NCBI RefSeq assembly: GCF_048820895.1
Contig: NZ_JBMERQ010000008.1
Location: 1-64,000, forward strand
Reading direction: 5' to 3'
DNA length: 64,000 nucleotides
DNA from: Cribrihabitans_A neustonicus
GTDB lineage: Bacteria; Pseudomonadota; Alphaproteobacteria; Rhodobacterales; Rhodobacteraceae
Shown one piece after another: positions 32,404 through 39,892 of this stretch (positions are counted from its first letter, which is position 1; every line of letters begins with the position of its first letter). The notes below the pieces were generated by a model. The model saw only the letters and a list, made by a program, of their open reading frames with translations, was not told the origin of the DNA and searched no databases. The translations under genes and the position numbers were made by a program.

Positions 32404-32883
32404 ATGGACGAAGACAAGAACACAAGCCAGCCCGGCGACGAGATCGCGACCACCGCCGAGCTGGCGGAAGCCGCGGTGCTGCCCTGCGTGCACGAGGTCC
32501 ATGCCGACCCGGACGCCTGCGCCGCGCTGACCAAGGTGCCGCAGAGGCTGCAGCAAGAGGCGAAGCACAAGAGCCCGGCGCGCTGGGCCTACGAGCGTCT
32601 TGCGCTTTATATCCAGAACTTCGAGCAGCAGCTTGACGCCGAGCATGAGGTGGCGATGGGCTTCACCAGCGGCGGCAGCGGGGTGATGCGGATTGAGGGC
32701 ATGGGCTACTTCGACCCCGACATCCTGACCTTCTACAGCACCGGCCCGGACGGTTCGCGCAGCCAGCTGGTGCAGCACGTGAGCCAGCTGGACGTGCTGC
32801 TGCGCTCGGTCCCGAAGGCGAAGAAGGAAGAGCCGCCGCGGCGCATCGGCTTCCGCCTGGCCAAGGACCTGACGGAAGAATGA
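32404..32883 (+). CDS. DUF6173 family protein
   Basis: A 159-residue soluble protein. The core from about 50 to 150 (SPARWAYERLALYIQNFEQQL, HEVAMGFTSGGSGVMRIEGM, LTFYSTGPDGSRSQLVQHVS, PRRIGFRL) resembles the DUF6173 family known mostly from Rhodobacterales, with no established function. The start is set at 32404 by a strong AGGAGG eight bases upstream. An in-frame ATG at 32374 overlapping the MBL stop would add ten residues and lacks this signal. The first 40 residues are acidic and look disordered. Confidence 0.75.
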   Translation: MDEDKNTSQPGDEIATTAELAEAAVLPCVHEVHADPDACAALTKVPQRLQQEAKHKSPARWAYERLALYIQNFEQQLDAEHEVAMGFTSGGSGVMRIEGMGYFDPDILTFYSTGPDGSRSQLVQHVSQLDVLLRSVPKAKKEEPPRRIGFRLAKDLTEE

Positions 32884-33078
32884 GCCCGTCAGAAAGGGCG
32901 TGATTCGCCGCTCAGCACGGTGCCGCAGCGGCAAGCCCGCGACAGGCTCGCGAATGCTCTGTCACAGGTGCGTCACGGGGCCGGGGAATTCTGCCGGATG
33001 CGCCCGAATGACGTGGTGACACCGGGCGGCAAATCCAGTAAGCAGCGGCAAAATTCGATACGCATGAGGAAATACCAG

Positions 33079-33213
33079 ATGGCTGAACACAAGCATGGCT
33101 CCATGGACAGCAGCGTTCAGGAAAAGACCTATGCCAGCTTCATCACCTTCATTACCCGCACGACCATCGCGCTGATCGTGCTGGCGCTGTTCCTGGCAAT
33201 CTTCGCGGCCTGA
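33079..33213 (+). CDS. aa3-type cytochrome c oxidase subunit IV
   Basis: A 44-residue protein with one membrane helix (TFITRTTIALIVLALFLAIFAA, about 22-44) and a His/Lys-rich N-terminus (MAEHKHGSMD). This matches the small bacterial subunit IV of aa3-type cytochrome oxidase, as in Paracoccus and Rhodobacter, a non-catalytic stabilising subunit at the inner membrane. GAGGAAATACC precedes the ATG. The catalytic cox genes are not in this window; the subunit IV gene often stands apart from them in this family. Confidence 0.85.
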   Translation: MAEHKHGSMDSSVQEKTYASFITFITRTTIALIVLALFLAIFAA

Positions 33214-33241
33214 GCGGCCAGGCCGGACCCAGGCTGATCCG

Positions 33242-33943
33242 GTGTCAGACCCTGACCTGAAAGCCCCGCAGGCGCCCGCCGTGTCCTCGCGGGTTTTCTC
33301 TGCGCGCCGGCGTCTGCGGGCCCGGGCGGGCTTGTGCCTTGGCGCGGGCCTGCTGGCGCTGGCTCTTGCGGGCTGCGCTGCTCCGCAGCAGCCCAATGCC
33401 GACGCGGCCACGCTCGCGCAGGCGGCCTACCGGCATCCGGGGCCACCGGCGCTCACCCTCTACACGATGGTCAACAACCGCACCGGCCGGGGCGGACATG
33501 CCTCCCTGATGGTGAACGCCAGGGAGCGGGTGCTGTTCGACCCGGCGGGCTCCTTCTATGCCTCGGTGGTGCCGGAGCGGAACGATGTTCTCTATGGCAT
33601 CACCCCGGCAGTGGAGAGAGCCTACCGCGGGGCGCATGCGCGCAGCACCTACCACGTGGTGGTGCAGCGGGTGGAGGTGACGCCCGAGCAGGCGGAGCTG
33701 GCCTACCGGCTGGTCACTGCCAATGGCCGGGTGCCGGGGGCGTTCTGCGCGCAGTCGGTCTCGGGCATCCTGCAGCAGATCCCCGGCTTCGAGGGGATCG
33801 GGCGGACTTTCTACCCCGAGGCGCTGTCCGGACAATTTGCCAAGCTGCCGGGGGTGCAGACCGAGGTCTACCGCGAGAACGACAGTGCCGACCTGCAGGA
33901 AGGCCTCGCCAAGAGCGACGCGGCGCTGCGCGCGGGCGGGTAA
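33242..33943 (+). CDS. Lipoprotein with possible papain-like fold
   Basis: A 233-residue protein with a lipobox LALAGC (Cys45) after an Arg-rich N-region. GTG 33281, thirteen codons in, would give a more usual 31-residue signal. The mature part has GRGGHASLMVNARERVLFDP (His near 85) and GAFCAQSVSGIL (Cys near 173). A conserved-looking His on an early strand and a Cys at a later helix start resemble circularly permuted NlpC/P60-like proteins, but no third catalytic residue is evident and the family is not firmly recognised. It starts 28 bases after the CoxIV gene. Confidence 0.65.
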   Translation: MSDPDLKAPQAPAVSSRVFSARRRLRARAGLCLGAGLLALALAGCAAPQQPNADAATLAQAAYRHPGPPALTLYTMVNNRTGRGGHASLMVNARERVLFDPAGSFYASVVPERNDVLYGITPAVERAYRGAHARSTYHVVVQRVEVTPEQAELAYRLVTANGRVPGAFCAQSVSGILQQIPGFEGIGRTFYPEALSGQFAKLPGVQTEVYRENDSADLQEGLAKSDAALRAGG

Positions 33944-34339
33944 GCCTCAAGCGATGTAGGGAGAACAAGCCGCGCCGGGAGACCGGGGCGGTTTTTCCGC
34001 CTGTGCCCTTCGGCGCTCATCGCGGTTCCTGCGCGGGACAAGGCCGAAGGCCGCCGCGCATCGCCGGCGCGCGCCCACGCGGCGGCGATTTGGCTGCCGC
34101 TGGGCGGTCCCTCGATAGGGTCTACGGACTTGGCCGGGATAAACTGCCAGTCAGGACCGTTCGGATCGCCCCCGCGCGCGCCGGCAATGCGCGGCTTTGC
34201 ACCTTGGGGGCAGCAGAGGACGCGCTCCCGCGCCTGCTGCCCGCGCCAGGGGCGCAGGCAAAGCAGCCTTGGGCCGGGCGCCATGCTGACGCATGGCGGG
34301 GCGCGCGTGGCGGTGGCGGGGGCCTTCAGCCGCGGCGCG
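33944..34339. other. Gene-free convergent gap with repeat fragments
   Basis: There is no supported gene between the lipoprotein and azlD. The stretch contains GGAGACCGGGGCGGTTTTT (about 33979), similar to the left edge of the direct repeats near 60140 and 60427, several GC-rich inverted motifs, and copy E of the hairpin repeat (34269-34298). Open frames through it are codon-bias artefacts. Confidence 0.5.
34269..34298 (-). repeat. Intergenic hairpin repeat, copy E (inner stem ATGC/GCAT)
   Basis: On the minus strand: CGCC ATGC GTCA GCAT GGCG (34298-34279), followed by the conserved CCCGGCCCAA (34278-34269). The inner stem differs from copies A, B and D (GCGC/GCGC) and C (GGGC/GCCC), yet pairs fully. 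The preceding plus-strand GCAGCC is shared with copy C. Confidence 0.7.
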
Positions 34340-34669
34340 TCAGCCTGCGAGGTAGAGCAAAACCAGCGCCACCCCGCCGGTTCCCAGCGCCACCAGCACG
34401 TTGCGGCTGAGATAGCCGGCCGCGAAGGTCACGGCGGCGGCAGCGAAATGCGGCAGGCTGGGTTCGCCTCCGGTAGGGGCGGGCCAGACCGCAAGCGGCA
34501 CCACCAGCGCCGGGATCACCGCCACCGCGGTGTAGCGCAGGTGGCGCATGAGCCAGGCGGGGATCTCGCGCCCGCCCATGAAGCCGATGAAGACGAAGCG
34601 CAGCACGTAGCTGCCCAAGGACACGCCCAGGATCACGGTCCACAGCATCCAGGTAGGGATATCGGTCAT
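34340..34669 (-). CDS. azlD: Branched-chain amino acid exporter small subunit AzlD
   Basis: A 109-residue protein with three to four membrane helices, the small partner of AzlC in branched-chain amino acid export. MLWTVILGVSLGSYVLRFVFIGF and LRYTAVAVIPALVVPLAVWP match the AzlD family. The start at 34669 overlaps the azlC stop by four bases, so translation is coupled. Confidence 0.9.
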   Translation of the reverse strand: MTDIPTWMLWTVILGVSLGSYVLRFVFIGFMGGREIPAWLMRHLRYTAVAVIPALVVPLAVWPAPTGGEPSLPHFAAAAVTFAAGYLSRNVLVALGTGGVALVLLYLAG

Positions 34670-35415
34670 TCTGCGGCCTCCGGGTTGGTGTTGCGGGCGT
34701 CGGCCGCGGCCTTGCGGCGTTCGAGCCACAACTCTGCCTGGGCGCCCGCGATCATGCCGGCAATGCCTGCGACGATCAGGCCGAGGTTATAGGGCAGCGC
34801 GGTGGCGGGCAGGGCGGTGGCGACCGAGACGAAACAGGCCACGACGTGAGCGGGCGTCCTCAGCATCGGGCCGATCATCGCGAGGAACGCCAGCGGCAGC
34901 ACGAAACCCACCCCCCAGCTGTCGGGAATGCGGGTGCCTGCCAGCGCGCCGAGCACCGTGGCTGACATCCACACCGGCGCCACGATGCCGCAGGTGCCGA
35001 AGAAATAGGCCAGCCGTTCGGGCAGGCTCATCCGCGGCTCTTTCTCGAACTGCACGATGGAGAGCGCATAAGACTGGTCGACCACGAAATAGGCGGCAAT
35101 CGCGCGCTGCCACATCGGGGCGTCGCCCAGGTAGGGCGTGAGTGAGGCGGAATACATCGCCATCCGGAGGTTCACTGCCAGCGCCGACACCAGCACGATC
35201 AGCACCGGCGCCTGCTCCTGCATCAGCTGCAGCGCAGTAAGCTGGGCGGCACCGGCGAACACCGCCATGGAAAACGCCAGCGCCTCGGCGGCGTTCAGCC
35301 CGGCCTCCGCCGCGAGCACGCCGAACAGCGATCCGAAGGGGGCGGCCATCAGCAGGAAGGGGGCGCTGTCGCGAAACCCCTTCCAGAAGGCCGATTTGGG
35401 AGTGGTGATTGCCAT
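34666..35415 (-). CDS. azlC: Branched-chain amino acid exporter large subunit AzlC
   Basis: A 249-residue membrane protein of the AzlC family. Family features are FRDSAPFLLMAAPFGSLFGVLA (about 14-35), FAGAAQLTALQLM (about 53-65), NLRMAMYSASLTPYL (about 81-95) and DQSYALS (about 112-118). Together with AzlD it exports leucine, isoleucine and valine or analogues. The pair diverges from fdhD, with 58 bases between starts. Confidence 0.92.
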   Translation of the reverse strand: MAITTPKSAFWKGFRDSAPFLLMAAPFGSLFGVLAAEAGLNAAEALAFSMAVFAGAAQLTALQLMQEQAPVLIVLVSALAVNLRMAMYSASLTPYLGDAPMWQRAIAAYFVVDQSYALSIVQFEKEPRMSLPERLAYFFGTCGIVAPVWMSATVLGALAGTRIPDSWGVGFVLPLAFLAMIGPMLRTPAHVVACFVSVATALPATALPYNLGLIVAGIAGMIAGAQAELWLERRKAAADARNTNPEAAE

Positions 35416-35473
35416 GCGCGCGTCCTAGATTGCCTGCACCCGGCCTAAGGCGGACGCAGGAGGTTTGCAATTG

Positions 35474-36355
35474 GTGAGTGCAGATATCATGGCGGAATAT
35501 CTGATTGCGCCCGATGTTTCCAACCCGCGGCTGACGCGGGCGGTGCAGGGGTTCGACCATACCGGCGCCGCGCAGGAGATCGCTGTGGTGGAGGAGCGGC
35601 CGCTCACGATCTTCCTCAACAGCCGCGAGATCGTCACCGCGATGACCATCGGCGATTACCCGGAGTACCTGGCGCTGGGGTTCCTGCGCAACCAGGGCAT
35701 GCTGCGGGACGGGGACGAGGTGACGGGGGTCGATTACGACGAGGACCTGGACGTGGTGGTGGTGCGCACGGCGGTGGAGACCAGCCACGAGGAGAAGCTG
35801 AAGAAGAAGACCCGCACCTCGGGCTGCGCGGTGGGCACCGTCTTCGGCGACATGATGGAGGGGCTGGAGGGGCTGCGCCTGCCCGAAGCGGAGCTGCGCA
35901 CATCGTGGCTTTATGCGCTGGCGCATAAGATCAACCGCACGCCGTCGCTCTACCTGGAGGCCGGGGCAATTCATGGCACAGTGCTATGCCACCGGGACCG
36001 GCCGCTGGTCTACATGGAGGACGTGGGCCGCCACAACGCGGTCGACAAGATCGCGGGCTGGATGCTGTCGGAGCGGGCGGAGGCGGCGGACAAGATCCTC
36101 TACACCACCGGGCGGCTCACGTCCGAAATGGTGATCAAGACCGCGCTGATGGGCATTCCGGTGCTGGCCTCGCGCTCGGGCTTTACCGCCTGGGGGGTGG
36201 AGATTGCGCGGGAGGTCGGGCTCACCCTCATTGGCCGGATGCGCGGGCAGCGCTTCATCTGCCTTGCGGGCGAGGAGCGTCTGGTGCGGGATATCGACCC
36301 CAGGGACGTGCCTGCGGAGGAGAAGAAGCATAGAAGGAAAGGCGCGGATGGCTGA
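35474..36355 (+). CDS. fdhD: Formate dehydrogenase accessory sulfurtransferase FdhD
   Basis: FdhD passes sulfur from a cysteine desulfurase to the Mo-bisMGD cofactor, which activates formate dehydrogenase. The 293-residue protein has RPLTIFLN and TIGDYPEYLALGFLRNQG (about 58-75), the sulfur-carrying loop RTSGCAVG (Cys118), and EDVGRHNAVDKIAGWML with TTGRLTSEMVIKTA. Only one cysteine is present in the loop, where E. coli has CxxC. AGGAGG at 35458-35463 supports GTG 35474 as start; TTG 35471 and ATG 35489 are in frame. It heads a cluster with mobA, mobB and moeA. Confidence 0.93.
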   Translation: MSADIMAEYLIAPDVSNPRLTRAVQGFDHTGAAQEIAVVEERPLTIFLNSREIVTAMTIGDYPEYLALGFLRNQGMLRDGDEVTGVDYDEDLDVVVVRTAVETSHEEKLKKKTRTSGCAVGTVFGDMMEGLEGLRLPEAELRTSWLYALAHKINRTPSLYLEAGAIHGTVLCHRDRPLVYMEDVGRHNAVDKIAGWMLSERAEAADKILYTTGRLTSEMVIKTALMGIPVLASRSGFTAWGVEIAREVGLTLIGRMRGQRFICLAGEERLVRDIDPRDVPAEEKKHRRKGADG

Positions 36356-36448
36356 CAGGCGGGCTGACAGGTATGCTGACTGCGGCGCCGAATTTCGTAC
36401 GAAATTCGTCCCGGAAAACGCGTGTTTCCCGGCGCGGGAGGAGACGGC

Positions 36449-37066
36449 ATGACGGAACGGAAGCCTTTGGGCGTGATCCTCGCAGGCGGGCAGGCGACGC
36501 GCATGGGCGGCGGCGACAAGGGGGCGCTTGTCCTCGGCGGCCGCAGCATGCTGGACTGGGTGATCGACCGGCTGGGCCCGCAGACGGAGCGGATGGTTCT
36601 CAACGCGAACGGCGACCCGGCGCGTTTTGCCGAATACGGGCTGCCGGTGGTGGCCGACAGCCTGCCGGGCTTCCCGGGGCCGCTCGCGGGCGTGCTGGCG
36701 GGCATGGAGTGGGCGGCTGCGCAGGGCGCCAGCCATATCGTCACGGCCGCCGCGGACACGCCCTTTTTCCCGGAGGATCTGGTGGCGCGGCTGGCCCGCG
36801 CCGCCGAGCGCGCCGCGACCCCGATTGCGCTGGCCGCGACCTATGAGGGGGGGCGCGCCAACCGCCACCCGACCTTTGGCCTCTGGCCCGTGGCCTTGCG
36901 CGCGGACCTACGCGCGGCGCTGGAGGGGGGGCTGCGCAAGGTGGTGCTCTGGACCGACAAGCACGGCGCGGCAACCGCGGCTTTCGAGGACGGCGCGTTT
37001 TTCAACGTGAACACGCCGGAGGACCTGGCGGAGGCGGAGCGCCGCGTTGCCGAGGGGGAGGTATGA
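36449..37066 (+). CDS. mobA: Molybdenum cofactor guanylyltransferase
   Basis: MobA attaches GMP to Mo-molybdopterin to form the MGD cofactor needed by formate dehydrogenase and related enzymes. The 205-residue Rossmann-like protein has LAGGQATRMGGGDKGALVLG (11-30) with the GTP-binding signature, VADSLPGFPGPLAGVLAGM (about 70-88) and TAAADTPFFPEDLV (about 100-113). GGGAGGAG precedes the ATG at 36449. The stop overlaps mobB (ATGA). Confidence 0.94.
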   Translation: MTERKPLGVILAGGQATRMGGGDKGALVLGGRSMLDWVIDRLGPQTERMVLNANGDPARFAEYGLPVVADSLPGFPGPLAGVLAGMEWAAAQGASHIVTAAADTPFFPEDLVARLARAAERAATPIALAATYEGGRANRHPTFGLWPVALRADLRAALEGGLRKVVLWTDKHGAATAAFEDGAFFNVNTPEDLAEAERRVAEGEV

Positions 37067-37566
37067 AGCTCTACGGCGTCACCGGCTGGAAGAACAACGG
37101 CAAGACCGGGCTGATGGAGCGGCTGGTGGCGGAGTTCACCGCGCGGGGGCTCAGCGTCTCCACCGTCAAGCACGCGCATCACGCGGTCGACGTGGACCAG
37201 CCCGGGACCGACAGTTTCCGCCACCGGCAGGCGGGGGCGTCGGAAGTGGTGCTGGCCTCGGCGGGGCGGATCGCCCTGATGCAGGAGCTGCGCGGCACGG
37301 CGGAGCCGGCCCTTGCGGAGATCCTCGCCCGGATGCAGCCCGTGGATCTGGTGCTGGTTGAGGGCTACAAGCGCGAGCCTCACCCCAAGGTCGAGGCGCA
37401 CCGGCAGGCGGCGGGTACGGAGCTGATCGCGCATGGGGACGCCAGCATCCGCGCAGTTGCAAGCGATGTGCCGGATGCGCTGGACTTGGGCGGTGCGCGG
37501 CCGGTCTTCCACCTTGATGACACCGCCGCTATTGCCGATTTCATCCTGAAGGACCTCGGGCTGTGA
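37063..37566 (+). CDS. mobB: Molybdopterin-guanine dinucleotide biosynthesis adaptor MobB
   Basis: A 167-residue GTP-binding P-loop protein that assists MobA. GVTGWKNNGKTGLMERLV (5-22) contains the Walker A pattern. STVKHAHHAVDVDQPGTDS and DLVLVEGYKREPHPKVE are family-typical. It overlaps both mobA (ATGA) and the following moeA-type gene (GTGA), so the three are translationally coupled. Confidence 0.94.
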   Translation: MKLYGVTGWKNNGKTGLMERLVAEFTARGLSVSTVKHAHHAVDVDQPGTDSFRHRQAGASEVVLASAGRIALMQELRGTAEPALAEILARMQPVDLVLVEGYKREPHPKVEAHRQAAGTELIAHGDASIRAVASDVPDALDLGGARPVFHLDDTAAIADFILKDLGL

Positions 37567-39695
37567 GCGCTTTCGATACCGTGCTCGTTGTGGACTGGTC
37601 CGCCGCCAAACGCAGGCCGAAGCGCGAAAGCCGGGATGCGATCTGGCTGGGCGTCGCGCGCGGCGGAGTGGCCGAGCCGCCGGTCTACTGCCGCAGCCGT
37701 CAGGAGGCAGAAGCCTGGATTTCGGACTTCTTTGCCCGTGAGCGGGCCGCCGGGCGGCGGGTGCTGGCGGGGTTCGATTTCCCCTTTGCCTGCCCGAAGG
37801 GTTTTGCCCGCCGGATCACCGGTTCGGACGACCCGTTTGCGCTCTGGGCCTGGCTGGAGGCGCGCATCGAGGACAGCGTGGACGGCAGCAACAACCGCTT
37901 CGACGTGGCCGCGGAGATGAACCGGGCCTTCCCTGGCAAAGGTCCTTTCTGGGGCAAGCCGGAGGAGGGGCGCTGGCCCGATATCCCCTACCGCAAGGGC
38001 GGGATCGGCTACGCGGAGGTGGCGGAGCGGCGCCAGGCAGATCTGGCGGCCAAGGCGGCTTCTTCCTGCTTTCAGCTGTTCTTCAACCCGACGGTGGGCA
38101 GCCAGATGCTGATGGGTCTGCCGGTCCTGCAGCGGCTGCGGCAGGCCCATGGCCCGGCGGTCTGGCCGTTCGAGCCCGCAGAAGACACCGCGGTGGTCTT
38201 TGCCGAGCTTTGGCCCGGGCTGATCGAGCCGGCGGTTAAGGCCGCTTTGGCGGCGGCGGATGAGGACGAGATCCGCGACAGGGTGCAGGTCCGGCTGCTG
38301 TCGCAGGCACTCTCGCGGCACCCGCGGGAGGAAATGGCGGAAATGCTGGGAACTTTTCCGCCGGAGGCGCGGGAGGAAGGGTGGATCTTGGGCACAGGTT
38401 ACGAGAAGCGGCTGACCGCCCTGGCGGCAGGGGACACTGCGCCGCTGGCGCCGCCGCCGCTTGGTAATGATTGTTTTGCCCTGCCCGCGGGCGTCGACTG
38501 GACTCCGGTGGATGTGGCGCTTGCGCGGCTGAAGGAACGGCTGCGCCCGGTGACCGGGCAGGAGCGGGCGCCGCTGAGCCAGGCGCTGGGCCGGGTGCTG
38601 GCCGCGGACGCGGTGGCGCAGCGTGCCAACCCGCCGCTGCCGAACACCGCGGTGGACGGCTATGGCTTCCGGGGGCCGCTCCCCGAAGGTCCGCACGTTC
38701 TGCCGCTGGTCGAAGGCCGGGCCGCCGCCGGGGTGCCCTTTGCGGGCGAGGTGCCGCCGGGCCACGCGATCCGGGTGCTGACCGGCGCCGCGCTGCCTGC
38801 GGGCGTGGACACGGTGGTGCTGGAGGAGGACGTGAACAACAACGGCAGGCAGATCGCGCTAAACGGCCCGCTGAAGCGTGGCGCCAACACCCGCAAGGCG
38901 GGAGAGGATGTGTCGGAGGGCGCGGTGATCCTGTCCCGTGGCCGGGTGGTGACGCCCGCCGATCTCGCGCTGGCTTCGGCCTGCGGGCTGGCGCAACTCA
39001 CTGTTCACCTGCCGCTGCGTGTGGGGGTATTGTCAACCGGGGATGAGCTGGTGGAGGCCGGTGAGGCCGCGGCGCCGGGCCAGATCTATGACGCCAACCG
39101 GCCGATGCTGCTGGGGCTGGTGCGGCAGCTGGGCTTCACACCCGTTGACCTGGGCCGGGCACCGGATGACCGCGCCGCGCTGCGGGCGCGGCTGGATGCG
39201 GCGGCAGGACAGGCAGATGTGATCCTCACTTCCGGCGGGGCCTCGGCGGGGGATGAGGACCATGTCTCGGCCATCCTGCGCGAAACGGGCGCGCTGCAGC
39301 ACTGGCGCATCGCGCTGAAGCCGGGGCGGCCGCTGGCGCTGGGCATGTGGCAGGGCAAGCCGGTTTTCGGCCTGCCGGGCAACCCGGTGGCGGCACTGGT
39401 CTGCACGCTGATCTTTGCGCGCCCGGCGATGGGGCTGATGGCGGGGGCGGGCTGGCAGGAACCGCAGGGCTTTGAGGTTCCGGCAGCGTTCCAGAAACGC
39501 AAGAAGCCGGGCAGGCGGGAATACCTGCGCGCCCGTATCCGCGATGGGCAAGCCGAGGTCTTTGCCTCGGAAGGCTCAGGCCGGATCAGCGGGCTCAGCT
39601 GGGCGGAAGGGCTGGTGGAGCTGGGCGACGGCGCCGCCGAGATCCGCCCCGGCGATCCGGTGCGCTTCATCCCCTACGGCAGCTTTGCCATGTGA
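37563..39695 (+). CDS. moeA: MoeA molybdopterin molybdenumtransferase with a ~320-residue N-terminal extension
   Basis: A 710-residue fusion. Residues ~330-710 are a complete MoeA, which inserts molybdate into adenylated molybdopterin: NTAVDGYGF, LTGAALPAGVDTVVLEEDV, GVLSTGDELVEAG, TSGGASAGDEDHV and FGLPGNPVAAL. Residues 1-320 are a separate domain beginning VVDWSAAKRR (Asp11) with LAGFDFPFACP (Asp72). Two acidic residues on early strands suggest an RNase H-like, DUF429-type fold, but the family is not certain. The GTG start overlaps the mobB stop, so the extension is part of the coupled reading frame, not an upstream artefact. Confidence 0.88.
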   Translation: MSAFDTVLVVDWSAAKRRPKRESRDAIWLGVARGGVAEPPVYCRSRQEAEAWISDFFARERAAGRRVLAGFDFPFACPKGFARRITGSDDPFALWAWLEARIEDSVDGSNNRFDVAAEMNRAFPGKGPFWGKPEEGRWPDIPYRKGGIGYAEVAERRQADLAAKAASSCFQLFFNPTVGSQMLMGLPVLQRLRQAHGPAVWPFEPAEDTAVVFAELWPGLIEPAVKAALAAADEDEIRDRVQVRLLSQALSRHPREEMAEMLGTFPPEAREEGWILGTGYEKRLTALAAGDTAPLAPPPLGNDCFALPAGVDWTPVDVALARLKERLRPVTGQERAPLSQALGRVLAADAVAQRANPPLPNTAVDGYGFRGPLPEGPHVLPLVEGRAAAGVPFAGEVPPGHAIRVLTGAALPAGVDTVVLEEDVNNNGRQIALNGPLKRGANTRKAGEDVSEGAVILSRGRVVTPADLALASACGLAQLTVHLPLRVGVLSTGDELVEAGEAAAPGQIYDANRPMLLGLVRQLGFTPVDLGRAPDDRAALRARLDAAAGQADVILTSGGASAGDEDHVSAILRETGALQHWRIALKPGRPLALGMWQGKPVFGLPGNPVAALVCTLIFARPAMGLMAGAGWQEPQGFEVPAAFQKRKKPGRREYLRARIRDGQAEVFASEGSGRISGLSWAEGLVELGDGAAEIRPGDPVRFIPYGSFAM

Positions 39696-39716
39696 GGGAT
39701 TTGCTCCCGCCCGTTG

Positions 39717-39780
39717 CCCGCCCGTCATGGCATGACGCGCAGGCGCCGGTTGGGCCGGGCGCCGCGCTCGCGCGCGGCGG
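39717..39780 (-). repeat. Intergenic hairpin repeat, copy B
   Basis: Minus strand: hairpin CGCC GCGC GCGA GCGC GGCG (39779-39760), CCCGGCCCAA (39759-39750), then after a spacer GACGGGCGGG (39726-39717). The order and spacing match copies A and D. It lies between convergent moeA and the membrane-protein gene. Confidence 0.75.
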
Positions 39781-39826
39781 ACCGCCGCATCACACGGCTG
39801 TATTGCTTTCCCGTGCCGGTTTCTGA

Positions 39827-39866
39827 CCCGGAATACCCCCGCCGGTGGCGGCGCCCGCCAGGGCGC
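39827..39866 (+). repeat. Short intergenic repeat, family 3, copy 2
   Basis: CCCGGAATACCCCCGCCGG (39827-39845), then GGCGGCGCCCGCCAGGGCGC. It corresponds part for part to 5705-5748. Its function is unknown. Confidence 0.5.
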
Positions 39867-39892
39867 TTTCAGGCCCGCCTGCCCGATTGATC

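Noticed and set aside
34130..34792. Plus-strand frame across the azlD/azlC end and the intergenic repeat
   Set aside because: Composition is typical of antisense shadows, and it overlaps clear AzlC and AzlD coding sequence.
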